Shown one piece after another: positions 35,166 through 43,231 of a stretch of DNA of 44,301 nt. A program made the translations under genes and the position numbers. The stretch spans positions 1-44,301 of the forward strand of contig JAFAAS010000016.1 of assembly GCA_023426435.1 (NCBI GenBank), written 5' to 3'. The stretch is from Verrucomicrobiota bacterium (GTDB lineage Bacteria > Verrucomicrobiota > Verrucomicrobiia > Opitutales > Opitutaceae). Below the pieces are notes generated by a model that was not told the DNA's origin, ran no database searches, and saw only the letters and a program-made list of their open reading frames with translations. Positions within the stretch are counted from its first letter, which is position 1. Every line of letters begins with the position of its first letter.

Positions 35166-36596
35166 TTAACGGCCGAGCTGGTTGACGACGACGTCCAGGA
35201 GGTTGTCGATCGTGGTGAAGACGCGGGAAGAGGCTTGAAACGCGCGCTGGTATTTCAGGAGGTCGGCCATCTCCTCGTCGAGCGAGACGCCGCTGACTGC
35301 GTCGCGCTGCGAACGCACGAGCTGCTCGATGCGGGATTGGTCGTTCACGCGCGCATTGGCGCCGGACACCGCTTGTCCGAGGCCGCTGACAGCGCCGGAG
35401 AAGAATCCGCTGAACGTGCCGTCGATGTGATCGGCGGGGACTCCGGTGGTGGAGAACTTGGTGTCCGCGAGTTGCGCGATGGCGAGCGCCACGGCGTTGT
35501 TGCCGGCGTTGCCGCTGTTGCTCGCGCGCAGGCTTGTGGCGCTGAGACTGGCGTCGAGCGCGATGGTGCCGGCGGTCGTGCCGCTCGCCGCAAAGAAATC
35601 GGTGGAGACGTTGCCCGGATTGTAGAGGGCGTTGACGGAGGTGACGAGTTGCGCGGCGAGTTGATCGAGCTGGTCGCGGATCGTCTGGATCGCGCCCGTG
35701 CGCGCGTTCATCGAGCCATGGATCGAGCCCGAATTCAGGCTGATCGCGGCACTGGCGCTGCCGCCCGTGATAGCCGGCGGAGTGGAATTCGGATCGAACG
35801 CGAGCGCTCCCTGGACGACGGCGAGGTTTACGAGCACCACCGGATCGCCGTTCCCGTCGCGCACGGTGACCTCGAGCTGGCCGCCGGATTCGGAGGTTTC
35901 GATGGGGAGCTTTGCGGCGAGTTTTTCGAGGGCGGCTTGACGCTGATCGCGCAAGTCGACCGCGGTCCCGGGATTGTTGATTTCGAAGCGGCCGATCTGG
36001 CCGTTGAGCTCGGCGATGGTCTGCAGCAGGCGATTGGCGTCCTGCACGTCGCTCTCGACCTGGTAATCGAGATCGGCCTGGACTTGCGCGAGGCGCGTAT
36101 CCGCCAGTCGCATACGATCGCTGAGAATGCTCGCGCTCTGCAGCAAACCCTGGCGCTGGCCGGTGTCGGTCGGATTGGCCGCGAAGCTGTGAAACGCGCC
36201 GAAGAAATCGTCGAGCGCGGCGGCGATGCCGGTGTCGGTCGTCGTGCTCGTCGCGCCCTGCGTCGAGCTCGCGCTCGCGACATCCTGGCCGAGTGCGGCC
36301 TGCGCGCGCTGGTAGGCTTTTTGTTGCGCGTCGTAATAGCCGGTCAGTGCCACTTCGCGAACGACCTGGCGGTCGAGGAGTTTGTCGCGGAGCTGTTGCA
36401 CGCCCAGCGCTTCGATGCCGAGGCTCTGCGCGCCTTGCGGCGTCATGACGGTGCCGCGGTCGCCGTAAATCACGCGCTGGCGCGCGTAGCTGGCATTGCC
36501 GACGTTGCTGAGATTCTTGCCGGTGGTCTCGATGGCACGGCTATGCGCGCTGAGCGCATTGACCGAAGAATTGAGGCTCGAGAAGAGACCGGACAT
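35166..36596 (-). CDS. flgK: Flagellar hook-associated protein FlgK (HAP1)
   Basis: A 476-residue hook-filament junction protein. The N-terminus (SLNSSVNALSAHSRAIETTG, NLSNVGNASYARQRVIYG) is the usual rod-hook-HAP motif. The C-terminus has VSLDEEMADLLKYQRAFQAS and FTTIDNLLDVVVNQLGR. It starts after a repeat-rich 92-base spacer downstream of the flgN-like gene. Confidence 0.94.
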   Translation of the reverse strand: MSGLFSSLNSSVNALSAHSRAIETTGKNLSNVGNASYARQRVIYGDRGTVMTPQGAQSLGIEALGVQQLRDKLLDRQVVREVALTGYYDAQQKAYQRAQAALGQDVASASSTQGATSTTTDTGIAAALDDFFGAFHSFAANPTDTGQRQGLLQSASILSDRMRLADTRLAQVQADLDYQVESDVQDANRLLQTIAELNGQIGRFEINNPGTAVDLRDQRQAALEKLAAKLPIETSESGGQLEVTVRDGNGDPVVLVNLAVVQGALAFDPNSTPPAITGGSASAAISLNSGSIHGSMNARTGAIQTIRDQLDQLAAQLVTSVNALYNPGNVSTDFFAASGTTAGTIALDASLSATSLRASNSGNAGNNAVALAIAQLADTKFSTTGVPADHIDGTFSGFFSGAVSGLGQAVSGANARVNDQSRIEQLVRSQRDAVSGVSLDEEMADLLKYQRAFQASSRVFTTIDNLLDVVVNQLGR

Positions 36597-36599
36597 GGA

Positions 36600-36688
36600 G
36601 ATTTTCGATCTTTGATTTTGGATTTTCGATTTCGAATTTCGCGGGGCTGGCCCGGTCGAAAATCGAAAATCGGAAATCGAAATTTACG
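36600..36688. repeat. Inverted pair of short tandem repeats, unit GAAAATC-like
   Basis: The left arm is built from TTTTCGAT/TTTGATT units (about 36600-36641), a GC-rich loop lies at 36642-36656, and the right arm has GAAAATC units (36657-36685). The arms are complementary although each is itself an imperfect tandem repeat. It fills the flgN-flgK junction. Confidence 0.7.
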
Positions 36689-37177
36689 TCAGCCGGCGGC
36701 GCGGAGGGAGGCGGTGCCGGCCCCGGCAACGGAGACGCGACCGGAGGGCGAATAGGTTTTCGTGAAGGCGTCGGGCCGAAGCTCGCGCAGCATTTCTTGA
36801 TGCAACTCGAGCGTGCGCGTGAGCAGCGCGTGATTATGGCGGCTCGTCCGACGGACCCGGTGGAGGAGATGGTTGATCTCGTTGATGAGCGCTTCGAGCA
36901 GCGGACGGGCATCTTGTTCGACGCGATCGAGCAGCGCGCGGAGCGTGGTCGAGGCGGGAAGAGAAAAACCGGAAGCAAAGAGGGCGACGGCTTCCTCGCG
37001 GCGGCGACGGCAATCCTGCAGGATGTGCGCCTGGTCCTCGAGGCGGCCGCTGAACTGGAGCACGGCGTCGGCGTCGCGTTTGAACAGCGCTTCCTGCTGC
37101 TGTTCGAAAAGCCGGAGGAGTTCGCCGTATTCGGCGAGTTCCTGGCGGAGATGGTCGGCGATGGTTTGCCAGGTCAT
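36689..37177 (-). CDS. flgN: FlgN-like flagellar export chaperone
   Basis: A 162-residue, mostly helical protein (HLRQELAEYGELLRLFEQQQ, then EALINEINHLLHRVRRTSRH) matching the FlgN build. FlgN proteins hold FlgK and FlgL before export, and flgK and flgL follow directly, which supports the call. Sequence similarity within this family is weak, so the assignment rests partly on position. Confidence 0.8.
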   Translation of the reverse strand: MTWQTIADHLRQELAEYGELLRLFEQQQEALFKRDADAVLQFSGRLEDQAHILQDCRRRREEAVALFASGFSLPASTTLRALLDRVEQDARPLLEALINEINHLLHRVRRTSRHNHALLTRTLELHQEMLRELRPDAFTKTYSPSGRVSVAGAGTASLRAAG

Positions 37178-37183
37178 GGAGAG

Positions 37184-37279
37184 GGATTACGGGACTACGG
37201 GACCACGGACTACGGGACCACGGTCGGGCGGCTCGGCAGGATCGAAGCTGTTGTCCTGTTGTCCCGTTGTCCGGTGGTG
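37184..37279. repeat. Inverted pair of short tandem repeats, unit ACGGGACY-like, overlapping a coding 3' end
   Basis: The left arm (37185-37228) contains ACGGGACT, ACGGGACC, ACGGACT and ACGGGACC. The right arm (37250-37279) contains GTTGTCCT, GTTGTCCC and GTTGTCCG, the near complement. It supplies the last roughly 30 codons and the TAA of the flgJ-like gene. Confidence 0.65.
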
Positions 37280-37606
37280 TTGCGTTGGGGTGAGTTGTTG
37301 TTCGAGCATGCGGCCGAGACCGAGGCCGCCGCCGCGCGTGAGTTGTTGGGCGAAGCTTTCGGTCATGATGTCGCCGTAAATGCCGCTCGCGGCGCCGCCT
37401 TCTTCGCCGAGCATCGAAATCATGGTCGGCTTCAACAGTTGGCGGACGAGGATGGCTTCGAACTGGGCGGCGACTTCCTTGCGCTGAACTTCGGGAGAAG
37501 CATTGCGAAGCGCCTGCGCGGGGAGCGCGCGTCCGGGCGTGCGAACCACTTCGGTGACGCCCTGGGCGTTCGCGGGAGAAATGGCGTTGATGGCGGCGAC
37601 GCTCAT
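37187..37606 (-). CDS. flgJ: FlgJ-like rod-binding protein (no muramidase domain)
   Basis: A 139-residue protein. Residues about 40-105 match the rod-binding domain of FlgJ (KEVAAQFEAILVRQLLKPTM, GIYGDIMTESFAQQLTRGGG, GLGRMLEQQL), which caps the growing rod in the periplasm. The C-terminal glucosaminidase domain of enterobacterial FlgJ is absent, as in many phyla. The last roughly 30 residues (from TQHHRTTGQQD to RGPVVP) are encoded by an intergenic-type repeat and are probably not functional. It lies 13 bases after flgI. Confidence 0.85.
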   Translation of the reverse strand: MSVAAINAISPANAQGVTEVVRTPGRALPAQALRNASPEVQRKEVAAQFEAILVRQLLKPTMISMLGEEGGAASGIYGDIMTESFAQQLTRGGGLGLGRMLEQQLTPTQHHRTTGQQDNSFDPAEPPDRGPVVRGPVVP

Positions 37607-37619
37607 GGTTTCGCGAGAA

Positions 37620-38762
37620 TCAGTTGATCACGAGCTCGGCTTGAAGCGCGCCGGAGCGTTTCAGGCTTTGGAAGATCGCCATCATCTCGCGGGTGGAAAC
37701 GCCGAGGGCGTTGAGAGCGGCGGCGAGACGCTCGATCGTGGGCGGTTCGTTGAGGACGGTGAAACCGCCTTTCACTTCGTTGACGTCGGTCTGCGTGCTC
37801 GGAACGGCGACGGTCTGGCCGCCGGGTGCGAAGGCGTTGGGCTGGCTGACGCCGATGTTGGAGCTGACGGTGATCGTGAGTGAGCCGAGCGCGATGGCGA
37901 CTTGCGAGAGACGCACGGTCGAGGTCGCGACGATGGTGCCGGTGCGTTCGTTGATGACGACGCGAGCGAGGGTGTCGGGACGAACTTCGATGGAGCCGAG
38001 ATCGGCGATGAAAGCGACGTCCTGGCCGCGATAGTTTTCAGGAAGCGTGACGGCGACGGTCGCGGCGTCGGTGGCCATGGCGGCCGTGGGCCAGCGGGCG
38101 TTGATCGCTTCGGCCATGCGCGCGGCGGAGGTGAAGTCCGGATTGTGCAGAAGCAGGCGAAGCTGGTTGTCGCGGACGAAGGACGAGGCGATCTCGCGCT
38201 CGACGATCGCACCATTGCTGATCACGCCGACGGTCGGATGATTTCTTTGGACGGTCGCGCCCCCTGCCCCACCTGCTCCGCCGATGAAGCCGCCGGTCGC
38301 GACCGGACCCTGGCCGACGGCGTAAACCCGGCCATCGGCGCCGAGAAGCGGAGTCTGCAGAAGCACGCCGCCTTGGAGCGATTTCGCGTCGCCGAGAGAA
38401 GCGACGTTCACGTCGATGCGCGCGCCGGGCTTGAGGAACGGGCCGATGTCGGCGGTCACCATGACGGCCGCGGCGTTCTTCGACTTGATGTCGTCGGAAT
38501 CGATCGTGAGGCCGTAGCGCTGGAGGATGTTGCCCAGGCTGCGCAGCGTGGTGTCGGCGTTGCTGTCGCCGTCGCCCGCGAGTCCGACCACGATGCCGTA
38601 GCCGACAATCTGATTGTCGCGGCCGCCTTCGAGGATCGTCAGGTCTTTGACGCGCGACGCGTGAAGCGAGGCGCTGAAAGGCTGCAACGCTGCGACGCTG
38701 AAAACGAAGAGCAGCCGAAGAACCCGGGGGAGAGAGCGAGTGCGGTGCATCCGTGCGGCCAT
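37620..38762 (-). CDS. flgI: Flagellar P-ring protein FlgI
   Basis: A 380-residue periplasmic P-ring protein with an N-terminal signal peptide. Conserved segments are RVKDLTILEGGRDNQIVGYG, VMVTADIGPFLKPGARIDV, SLGDAKSLQGGVLLQTPL, ATVQRNHPTVG and TREMMAIFQSLKRSGALQAE. A Gly-rich stretch (FIGGAGGAGGA) lies before NHPTVG. Start choice: AAAGGA lies directly against the ATG at 38768 but is spaced 6 bases from the ATG at 38762, so the latter is preferred. It is next to flgH, which makes the L-ring. Confidence 0.94.
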   Translation of the reverse strand: MAARMHRTRSLPRVLRLLFVFSVAALQPFSASLHASRVKDLTILEGGRDNQIVGYGIVVGLAGDGDSNADTTLRSLGNILQRYGLTIDSDDIKSKNAAAVMVTADIGPFLKPGARIDVNVASLGDAKSLQGGVLLQTPLLGADGRVYAVGQGPVATGGFIGGAGGAGGATVQRNHPTVGVISNGAIVEREIASSFVRDNQLRLLLHNPDFTSAARMAEAINARWPTAAMATDAATVAVTLPENYRGQDVAFIADLGSIEVRPDTLARVVINERTGTIVATSTVRLSQVAIALGSLTITVSSNIGVSQPNAFAPGGQTVAVPSTQTDVNEVKGGFTVLNEPPTIERLAAALNALGVSTREMMAIFQSLKRSGALQAELVIN

Positions 38763-38776
38763 TTTCATTCCTTTGC

Positions 38777-39400
38777 TCAGAACGGGCGGAGTTTTTCGTA
38801 GAGCTTCGAGAACCAGCCGCGCTTCTGCGCGTCGGTGAGGTCGCCCTCGCTGTAGAATTCGACGCGGGCGTCGGCGATGTTGGACGACGCGATCGTATTG
38901 GTGCGGCTGATATCGTCGGCGCGGACGAGCCCGTGGAGGACGACGTATTGGGTTTCGCCGGAGAACGTGACGATGCGCACGCCCTGGATGACCATGTTGC
39001 CGTTGGGCAGCACGTCGGTGACCATGACCGCGGCGCGCGCGGAGAGACTCTGCGAATTCGAGACGTCGCCTCCGCCGGTGTAGGTGGAAGAGCCGCCGAG
39101 ATTGATCGCGGGCAGGTTGCCCTTGTGCGTCAGCGCGCGGCTGTTCGCGAAGAGGAATTGTTGGATCGCATCGTTGAGGCTGGCGTCGCGCGAAGAGGAT
39201 TTGCTCTGCGAACTTTGCGCGACGGCGGATTCGCTGACGATGATCGTCAGGATGTCGCCTGCGCGAGAGGCCTTGCGATCGGCAAACATCGAACGCTCGC
39301 TGCCCGTGCCCGCCGGCCAGATGGAGCCGGAATTATCGGAGGCGGTGGCGACCGCGGCGCAGAACAGGAGAACGGAAAGCGGAAGAGCGATGCGGCTCAT
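38777..39400 (-). CDS. flgH: Flagellar L-ring protein FlgH
   Basis: A 207-residue outer-membrane ring subunit. SIWPAGTGSERSMFADRKAS, GDILTIIVSESAVAQ and NGNMVIQGVRIVTFSGE, with GLVRADDISRTNTIASSNIAD, are family hallmarks. The signal peptide (MSRIALPLSVLLFCAAVATA) has a Cys at position 14 preceded by LLF, which is a poor lipobox; a signal peptidase I site after ATA is as likely. FlgH is usually a lipoprotein. It starts 1 base after flgA ends. Confidence 0.93.
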   Translation of the reverse strand: MSRIALPLSVLLFCAAVATASDNSGSIWPAGTGSERSMFADRKASRAGDILTIIVSESAVAQSSQSKSSSRDASLNDAIQQFLFANSRALTHKGNLPAINLGGSSTYTGGGDVSNSQSLSARAAVMVTDVLPNGNMVIQGVRIVTFSGETQYVVLHGLVRADDISRTNTIASSNIADARVEFYSEGDLTDAQKRGWFSKLYEKLRPF

Positions 39401-39401
39401 G

Positions 39402-40136
39402 TCAGAAGCGGACTTGGACGCGGTTTTCGTCGACGACCATGGCGGCGAAATCCTTGCGCGATTCGGGATTTCGCACGGTGACGGTTTCGCCCTGGGCGCC
39501 GTTTTCCATCGCGAGCGCTTTCATGGTGACGACCAGCTGGCCCTCGACGGCGGAGACCTCGACGAACTGGCCTTTGCGCACGAGCGGACGACGACCGACA
39601 TCGCGCCACGTGAGCAGACGACCGGCGGCGACGGAACGGGTCATGGCGTAAGAACGATCGCCCACCGCCGCGGGCAGCGCATCGCGCTCGCGGAAGAGAT
39701 CGACCCGGCGAACTTCGAGCATGGAAGGATCGAAGGTGTCGCCATGCGCGAGCGGCATGCGCGAGGCCCAGGCATCGCGCCAGAGCGACGCGCGGAGGAC
39801 GAGCGTCCATTCGGGCGCCGGCTCGCCGTCGGCAAGGACGCGGCAGCGAAGGAGCATCGACGAGCCGGCGACGGCGGGAAACTCCAGCACTTCGAGCTGC
39901 CAGGATTTCGCGAGGCGCGCGGGGGGCGACCACGGACGGAGAAGTTCGAGCTGAAGTTCGCCGTCGAGATTGAAATGCGCGGCGAGGTGCCGCGTGAGCT
40001 CGGAAACGAGATGCTCGCGCGTGAGCGGCGTCGAAGTCGGGTCGAACTCGGACGCGACGCGCGGCGTTGTATCCGTTTCTTGGGCACGGCCGGCGGCGGC
40101 GGAGAAGAGAAGAGCGATGACGAGAAGGAGGCGCAT
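39402..40136 (-). CDS. flgA: Flagellar basal body P-ring formation protein FlgA
   Basis: A 244-residue periplasmic chaperone for P-ring assembly, with a signal peptide (MRLLLVIALLFSAAAGRAQ). The C-terminal SAF/FlgA region shows TRSVAAGRLLTWRDVGRRPL, VRKGQFVEVSAVEGQLVVTM and GETVTVRNPESRKDFAAMVV. The ATG at 40136 lies 5 bases after the flgG stop and gives the signal peptide. The N-terminal region (HLAAHFNLDGELQLELLRPW) is less conserved. Confidence 0.88.
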   Translation of the reverse strand: MRLLLVIALLFSAAAGRAQETDTTPRVASEFDPTSTPLTREHLVSELTRHLAAHFNLDGELQLELLRPWSPPARLAKSWQLEVLEFPAVAGSSMLLRCRVLADGEPAPEWTLVLRASLWRDAWASRMPLAHGDTFDPSMLEVRRVDLFRERDALPAAVGDRSYAMTRSVAAGRLLTWRDVGRRPLVRKGQFVEVSAVEGQLVVTMKALAMENGAQGETVTVRNPESRKDFAAMVVDENRVQVRF

Positions 40137-40141
40137 GGGGC

Positions 40142-40927
40142 TTAGCGCTTCATCTGGGCGACGTTTTGGAGCATTTCGTCGGAGGCCTGGATGGACTTGG
40201 AGTTCACCTCGTAGGCGCGCTGGGCGACGATGAGGTTCACCATTTCCTCGACGATGTTGACGTTGGACGACTCGGTGTAGCCCTGCATCACGAGGCCGAA
40301 GCCCTGTTCGCCGGGCTGGCCGATCTCGGGCGTGCCGCTCGCGGCGGTTTCCTCGTAGAGATTGCCGCCGAGCGAGCGAAGGCCGGAGGGATTCGCGAAA
40401 CGCGTGAGCGTGAGCCGGAAAGTGTTGGTGCCATTGGCGGTCTGGATCGTGACCTGGCCGTTGTCGGCGATGGCGACATTCGTCGCGTCCGGCGGAATCG
40501 GTTGGAAACCGCTCAGGACGGGAAGGCCGTCCGACGTGACGACGACGCCTTGCGCGTTGAGTTTGAAGGAGCCGTCGCGTGTGTAGCCGACGGTGCCGTC
40601 GGGGCGCTGCACTTCGAAGAAACCGTCGCCCTGGATGGCGACGTCGAGTTTTTCGCCGGACGCGGTGAGCTGGCCCTGGGTGAAAACTTTCGACGTGGCG
40701 GAGACGCGGGCGCCGTTGCCGACTTCGACGCCGGTCGGGACGATATTGCCGCCGCCGGAATCGGTGCCGGAAGCGCGCACGGGTTTCTGATAAAGAAGGT
40801 CCTGGAATTCGATCTTGCTGCGCTTGAAGCCGGGCGTGTTCACGTTCGCGAGGTTGTTCGCGATCGTGTTGAGGTTGAGCTGCTGCGCCTCCATGCCGGT
40901 GGCGGCCGAGTAGAGAGAAAGATTCAT
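40142..40927 (-). CDS. flgG: Flagellar distal rod protein FlgG
   Basis: A 261-residue rod protein. The N-terminus has LYSAATGMEAQQLNLNTIAN and NLANVNTPGFKRSKIEFQDL, the DVAIQGDGFFEVQRPDG segment is typical, and the C-terminus has EEMVNLIVAQRAYEVNSKSI and ASDEMLQNVAQMKR. Length equals the family norm (about 260). Confidence 0.95.
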   Translation of the reverse strand: MNLSLYSAATGMEAQQLNLNTIANNLANVNTPGFKRSKIEFQDLLYQKPVRASGTDSGGGNIVPTGVEVGNGARVSATSKVFTQGQLTASGEKLDVAIQGDGFFEVQRPDGTVGYTRDGSFKLNAQGVVVTSDGLPVLSGFQPIPPDATNVAIADNGQVTIQTANGTNTFRLTLTRFANPSGLRSLGGNLYEETAASGTPEIGQPGEQGFGLVMQGYTESSNVNIVEEMVNLIVAQRAYEVNSKSIQASDEMLQNVAQMKR

Positions 40928-40932
40928 AAGAA

Positions 40933-41020
40933 GCAGGGGGCAGGGAGCAGGGAGCAGGAAGAAACCGGCAGGGAACGGAGCTCGAAATTCTTGCTCCTTG
41001 CTCCCTGCTCCTTGCTCCTC
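40933..41020. repeat. Inverted pair of short tandem repeats, unit GCAGGGA-like
   Basis: The left arm (40933-40958) repeats GCAGGGG, GCAGGGA, GCAGGGA, GCAGG. The right arm (40991-41020) repeats TTGCTCC, TTGCTCC, CTGCTCC, TTGCTCC, the near complement. It occupies most of the first half of the 204-base flgF-flgG spacer. Confidence 0.7.
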
Positions 41021-41046
41021 GCGCAGCCAAGCTGCGCGGAAAGAGG

Positions 41047-41076
41047 GGCCGGCCCGCCCCCATAGCGGGCTCGGCC
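41047..41076. other. Hairpin in the flgF-flgG spacer
   Basis: GGCCGGCCCGC pairs with GCGGGCTCGGCC with one internal mismatch and a 7-nt loop. There is no T-run. It may be a further REP-like element or an mRNA-stabilising hairpin. Confidence 0.4.
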
Positions 41077-41131
41077 ATGCAGTCGTGATTGCGGTTGTCT
41101 GTCTGGGGAAGTCATGGATGTGCCACTACGT

Positions 41132-41881
41132 TCAGCCGAGGGCATCGAGCGTTTTGCCCATCTGCTCGTCGACGGTCGTGATCATCTTCTGATTGGCCTC
41201 GTAGGCGCGGGAGATGAGGACGAGGTCGACCATTTCGCGGAGCGACGACGTGTTGCTGCCTTCGATGTAGCCCTGGAGCAGCGTGGGATTTTCAACCTGC
41301 TCGGGTTCGACGCCCTCAGGCGCGACGAAATAGCCGCCGGACATCGGGATCAGTTGCTCGTCGTTCTCGAACCTTTGCACCGAGAGGCGACCGAGCGGCG
41401 TGGCGCCCTGGACGATGGTGCCGTTTTCGTTGATGACGAGCGGGCCGCCGTTGGGGAGGAGCGTGATGGGATTTCCCGCGGTGCTCAGAACCTCGTCGCC
41501 ACCCGAGGTGACGAGCACGCGATCGGGACGCATGCGGAATTCGCCGGCGCGCGTGTAAACGACGGATTCGTCGGGACGGCGAATCTCGAAGAAACCCTCG
41601 CCCTGGATTGCGACGTCGAGCTCGCGGCGCGTCGGCTGCGTTTCGCCGTAAACGAAGCTGATGCCGCGGTTGACCTTCGGGAAGAGCATCGGAAGGCCTG
41701 CTTCGTGACCGACCGGCTTGCGCGGATCGGTTTGAAGTTCGCCGGCGACTTGGGAGGAAAACGTGATCGTGCGTTTGCGATAGGCGCTCTGATCGCTCGA
41801 CGTGATGTTGCGCGAAACGACCTCCTGCCACTGCTCGAGGGCGGAGAGAGACGAGGCGCTCTGATACAGGCCGATGGTCAT
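41132..41881 (-). CDS. flgF: Flagellar proximal rod protein FlgF
   Basis: A 249-residue rod protein. It starts MTIGLYQSASSLSALEQWQE with NITSSDQSAYRKRTITFSSQ, where the usual asparagine-rich motif is altered. DVAIQGEGFFEIRRPDES and the C-terminal LREMVDLVLISRAYEANQKM are typical. It is the first gene of the twelve-gene flagellar run down to flagellin. A sigma-54 promoter motif lies 15-31 bases before its ATG, with no Shine-Dalgarno sequence visible. Confidence 0.9.
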   Translation of the reverse strand: MTIGLYQSASSLSALEQWQEVVSRNITSSDQSAYRKRTITFSSQVAGELQTDPRKPVGHEAGLPMLFPKVNRGISFVYGETQPTRRELDVAIQGEGFFEIRRPDESVVYTRAGEFRMRPDRVLVTSGGDEVLSTAGNPITLLPNGGPLVINENGTIVQGATPLGRLSVQRFENDEQLIPMSGGYFVAPEGVEPEQVENPTLLQGYIEGSNTSSLREMVDLVLISRAYEANQKMITTVDEQMGKTLDALG

Positions 41882-41895
41882 GCGGCTGAGAACTT

Positions 41896-41912
41896 AGCAA
41901 AGGCGATGCCAA
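41896..41912 (-). promoter_or_regulatory. Sigma-54 promoter before flgF
   Basis: The minus strand reads TTGGCATCGCCTTTGCT. It has GG at -24 and GC at -12 with exact spacing and matches TTGGCACnnnnnTTGCW except for T in place of C after TTGGCA. Transcription would start about 4-6 bases before the flgF ATG, giving an almost leaderless mRNA. Confidence 0.7.
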
Positions 41913-41915
41913 GTT

Positions 41916-41930
41916 CATAAGTCGCTTATG
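41916..41930. promoter_or_regulatory. Palindrome upstream of the sigma-54 promoter
   Basis: CATAAG-TCG-CTTATG, a perfect 6-bp inverted repeat starting 4 bases upstream of the -24 element. It could be a binding site for a regulator of flagellar genes; this is unproven. Confidence 0.4.
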
Positions 41931-42159
41931 GCCAGGTATGTTACTCCAGAAGGCACCTCCGCATGGCAAAACTTGCCGGAGGGCGAAGAGGCAGGATTTT
42001 CCAACGCGATCGGCGCTGACGCAGAAAAGGTGCGCTGGGCGGAGAAAAAACATGGGACGTCCGCGCACCGCGGGGAAAGCGGGAGCATTTCGCCCGCGTG
42101 AAAAATACGCTCGCACCCGCGCCTTGGCGCAGGCTGCGCATGCTAGTTTGTAGGCGTGC

Positions 42160-42414
42160 TCAGACGCCGGCGGGATAGAGGCACTCGATCTCGACTCGTT
42201 CGCCGCAGGAGCAAACGACAATGAGGCGGACCACCTTGTCGCCCTCTTTCACGGCTTCGACCGTCGGGGCCGAGCCGGGGCAAGGTGCTGACTTTTTGGA
42301 TACGGGGTTGGCGGCCGGTTTCGCGGCCGGAGCAATGGGCATCCGCGGCGTGGCGGCGGGGGCGCGGAGCGGAGGAACGGTGAGCGTCTTCTTGCCTTGG
42401 AGAAACGAATTCAT
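42160..42414 (-). CDS. Small Cys-containing protein coupled to motB
   Basis: An 84-residue protein not recognised by family. The first half is Ala/Pro/Lys-rich and likely disordered. The second half has VVRLIVVCSCGERVEIECLY, a beta-rich segment with three Cys in a C-x-C-x6-C pattern that could bind a metal, with another Cys at 45. Its ATG overlaps the motB stop (ATGA), so it is translated with motAB. No signal peptide is seen, so it is probably cytoplasmic. Conservation next to motB in relatives would be the test for a motility role. Confidence 0.65.
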   Translation of the reverse strand: MNSFLQGKKTLTVPPLRAPAATPRMPIAPAAKPAANPVSKKSAPCPGSAPTVEAVKEGDKVVRLIVVCSCGERVEIECLYPAGV

Positions 42415-43220
42415 GAAGCGGGGCGAGGTTGCGCGGCCTGCGCGGTTTCTTCGACGGTCATGCGTTGGTGGTCGCGGGAGCGGGCCGACAGCGCGAGGCT
42501 GAGGGTGATGCGTTGATTGGACTCGGAATCGGCCGTTTCTCCGTCGATCGGTCGCGTGTCGGCGTAACCGGTGACGCGTTCGATCAGGCCGGGTTCGACC
42601 GCATAATGAACGAGGCTGCGGCGGGCGGCATTGGCGCGGTCGGCCGAGAGTTCCCAGGCGGAGTAATTCTCGCGATGGAGTTCGAGATTGGACTTCGTGT
42701 GGCCGTCGATGGTGACGCGGAAGTGATGACGGTCGATCGACCACGAGAGGTTTTGCATCACGAAGCGGCCCCACTCGGTGAACTCGGCGGTGTTGCTTTC
42801 GAAGAGCGGTTGATTGGCGCGATCGAAAAGCGTGATGCGCAGGCCGTCGCTGGTGACCTGGATGTCGATGGGTTTGGCGGCGAGATCCTGGTCGAGGTGC
42901 AGGAGCCGGTAGAAGTCGGCGGCGACGCTGTTGAGGAACGTCATCTCGATTTGCTTCTTCCTCACGTCCTCCTGATTGGCGCCGTCGTTATCGCCCTGGT
43001 TTTCGGTTTTCTTGTCGCTGTCGTAAGGCAGCACGCCGGACGTCGCGTCCATGGGCGAGCGGAACGGGTTTTGGAAATACTGTGACGTAGCGATGAGGAT
43101 TTTTTGATCCTGCGCCGAAATCCAAAGCACCATGAAAAGCGCCATCATGGCCGTGACGAAGTCGGCGTAGGCGACCTTCCACGCGCCGCCGTGATGAGCT
43201 GCGGCTTTTTTCTTAGCCAT
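42411..43220 (-). CDS. motB: Flagellar motor stator protein MotB
   Basis: A 269-residue stator subunit. The single TM helix WKVAYADFVTAMMALFMVLW carries Asp20, the ion-binding acid. A plug and linker region follows, then an OmpA-like peptidoglycan-binding domain (about 130-245) with VTIDGHTKSN, ELSADRANAARRSL and VTGYADTRPI. The tail is short and polar. It lies downstream of motA across a repeat-rich spacer. No residue clearly tells proton from sodium use. Confidence 0.92.
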   Translation of the reverse strand: MAKKKAAAHHGGAWKVAYADFVTAMMALFMVLWISAQDQKILIATSQYFQNPFRSPMDATSGVLPYDSDKKTENQGDNDGANQEDVRKKQIEMTFLNSVAADFYRLLHLDQDLAAKPIDIQVTSDGLRITLFDRANQPLFESNTAEFTEWGRFVMQNLSWSIDRHHFRVTIDGHTKSNLELHRENYSAWELSADRANAARRSLVHYAVEPGLIERVTGYADTRPIDGETADSESNQRITLSLALSARSRDHQRMTVEETAQAAQPRPAS

Positions 43221-43231
43221 GTTGCTTTGCG

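Noticed and set aside
41111..41125. TGGCAC followed by TGAC on the minus strand in the flgF 3' region as a second sigma-54 promoter
   Set aside because: The -12 element does not read TTGC, and the site overlaps the 3' spacer without a nearby start that needs it.
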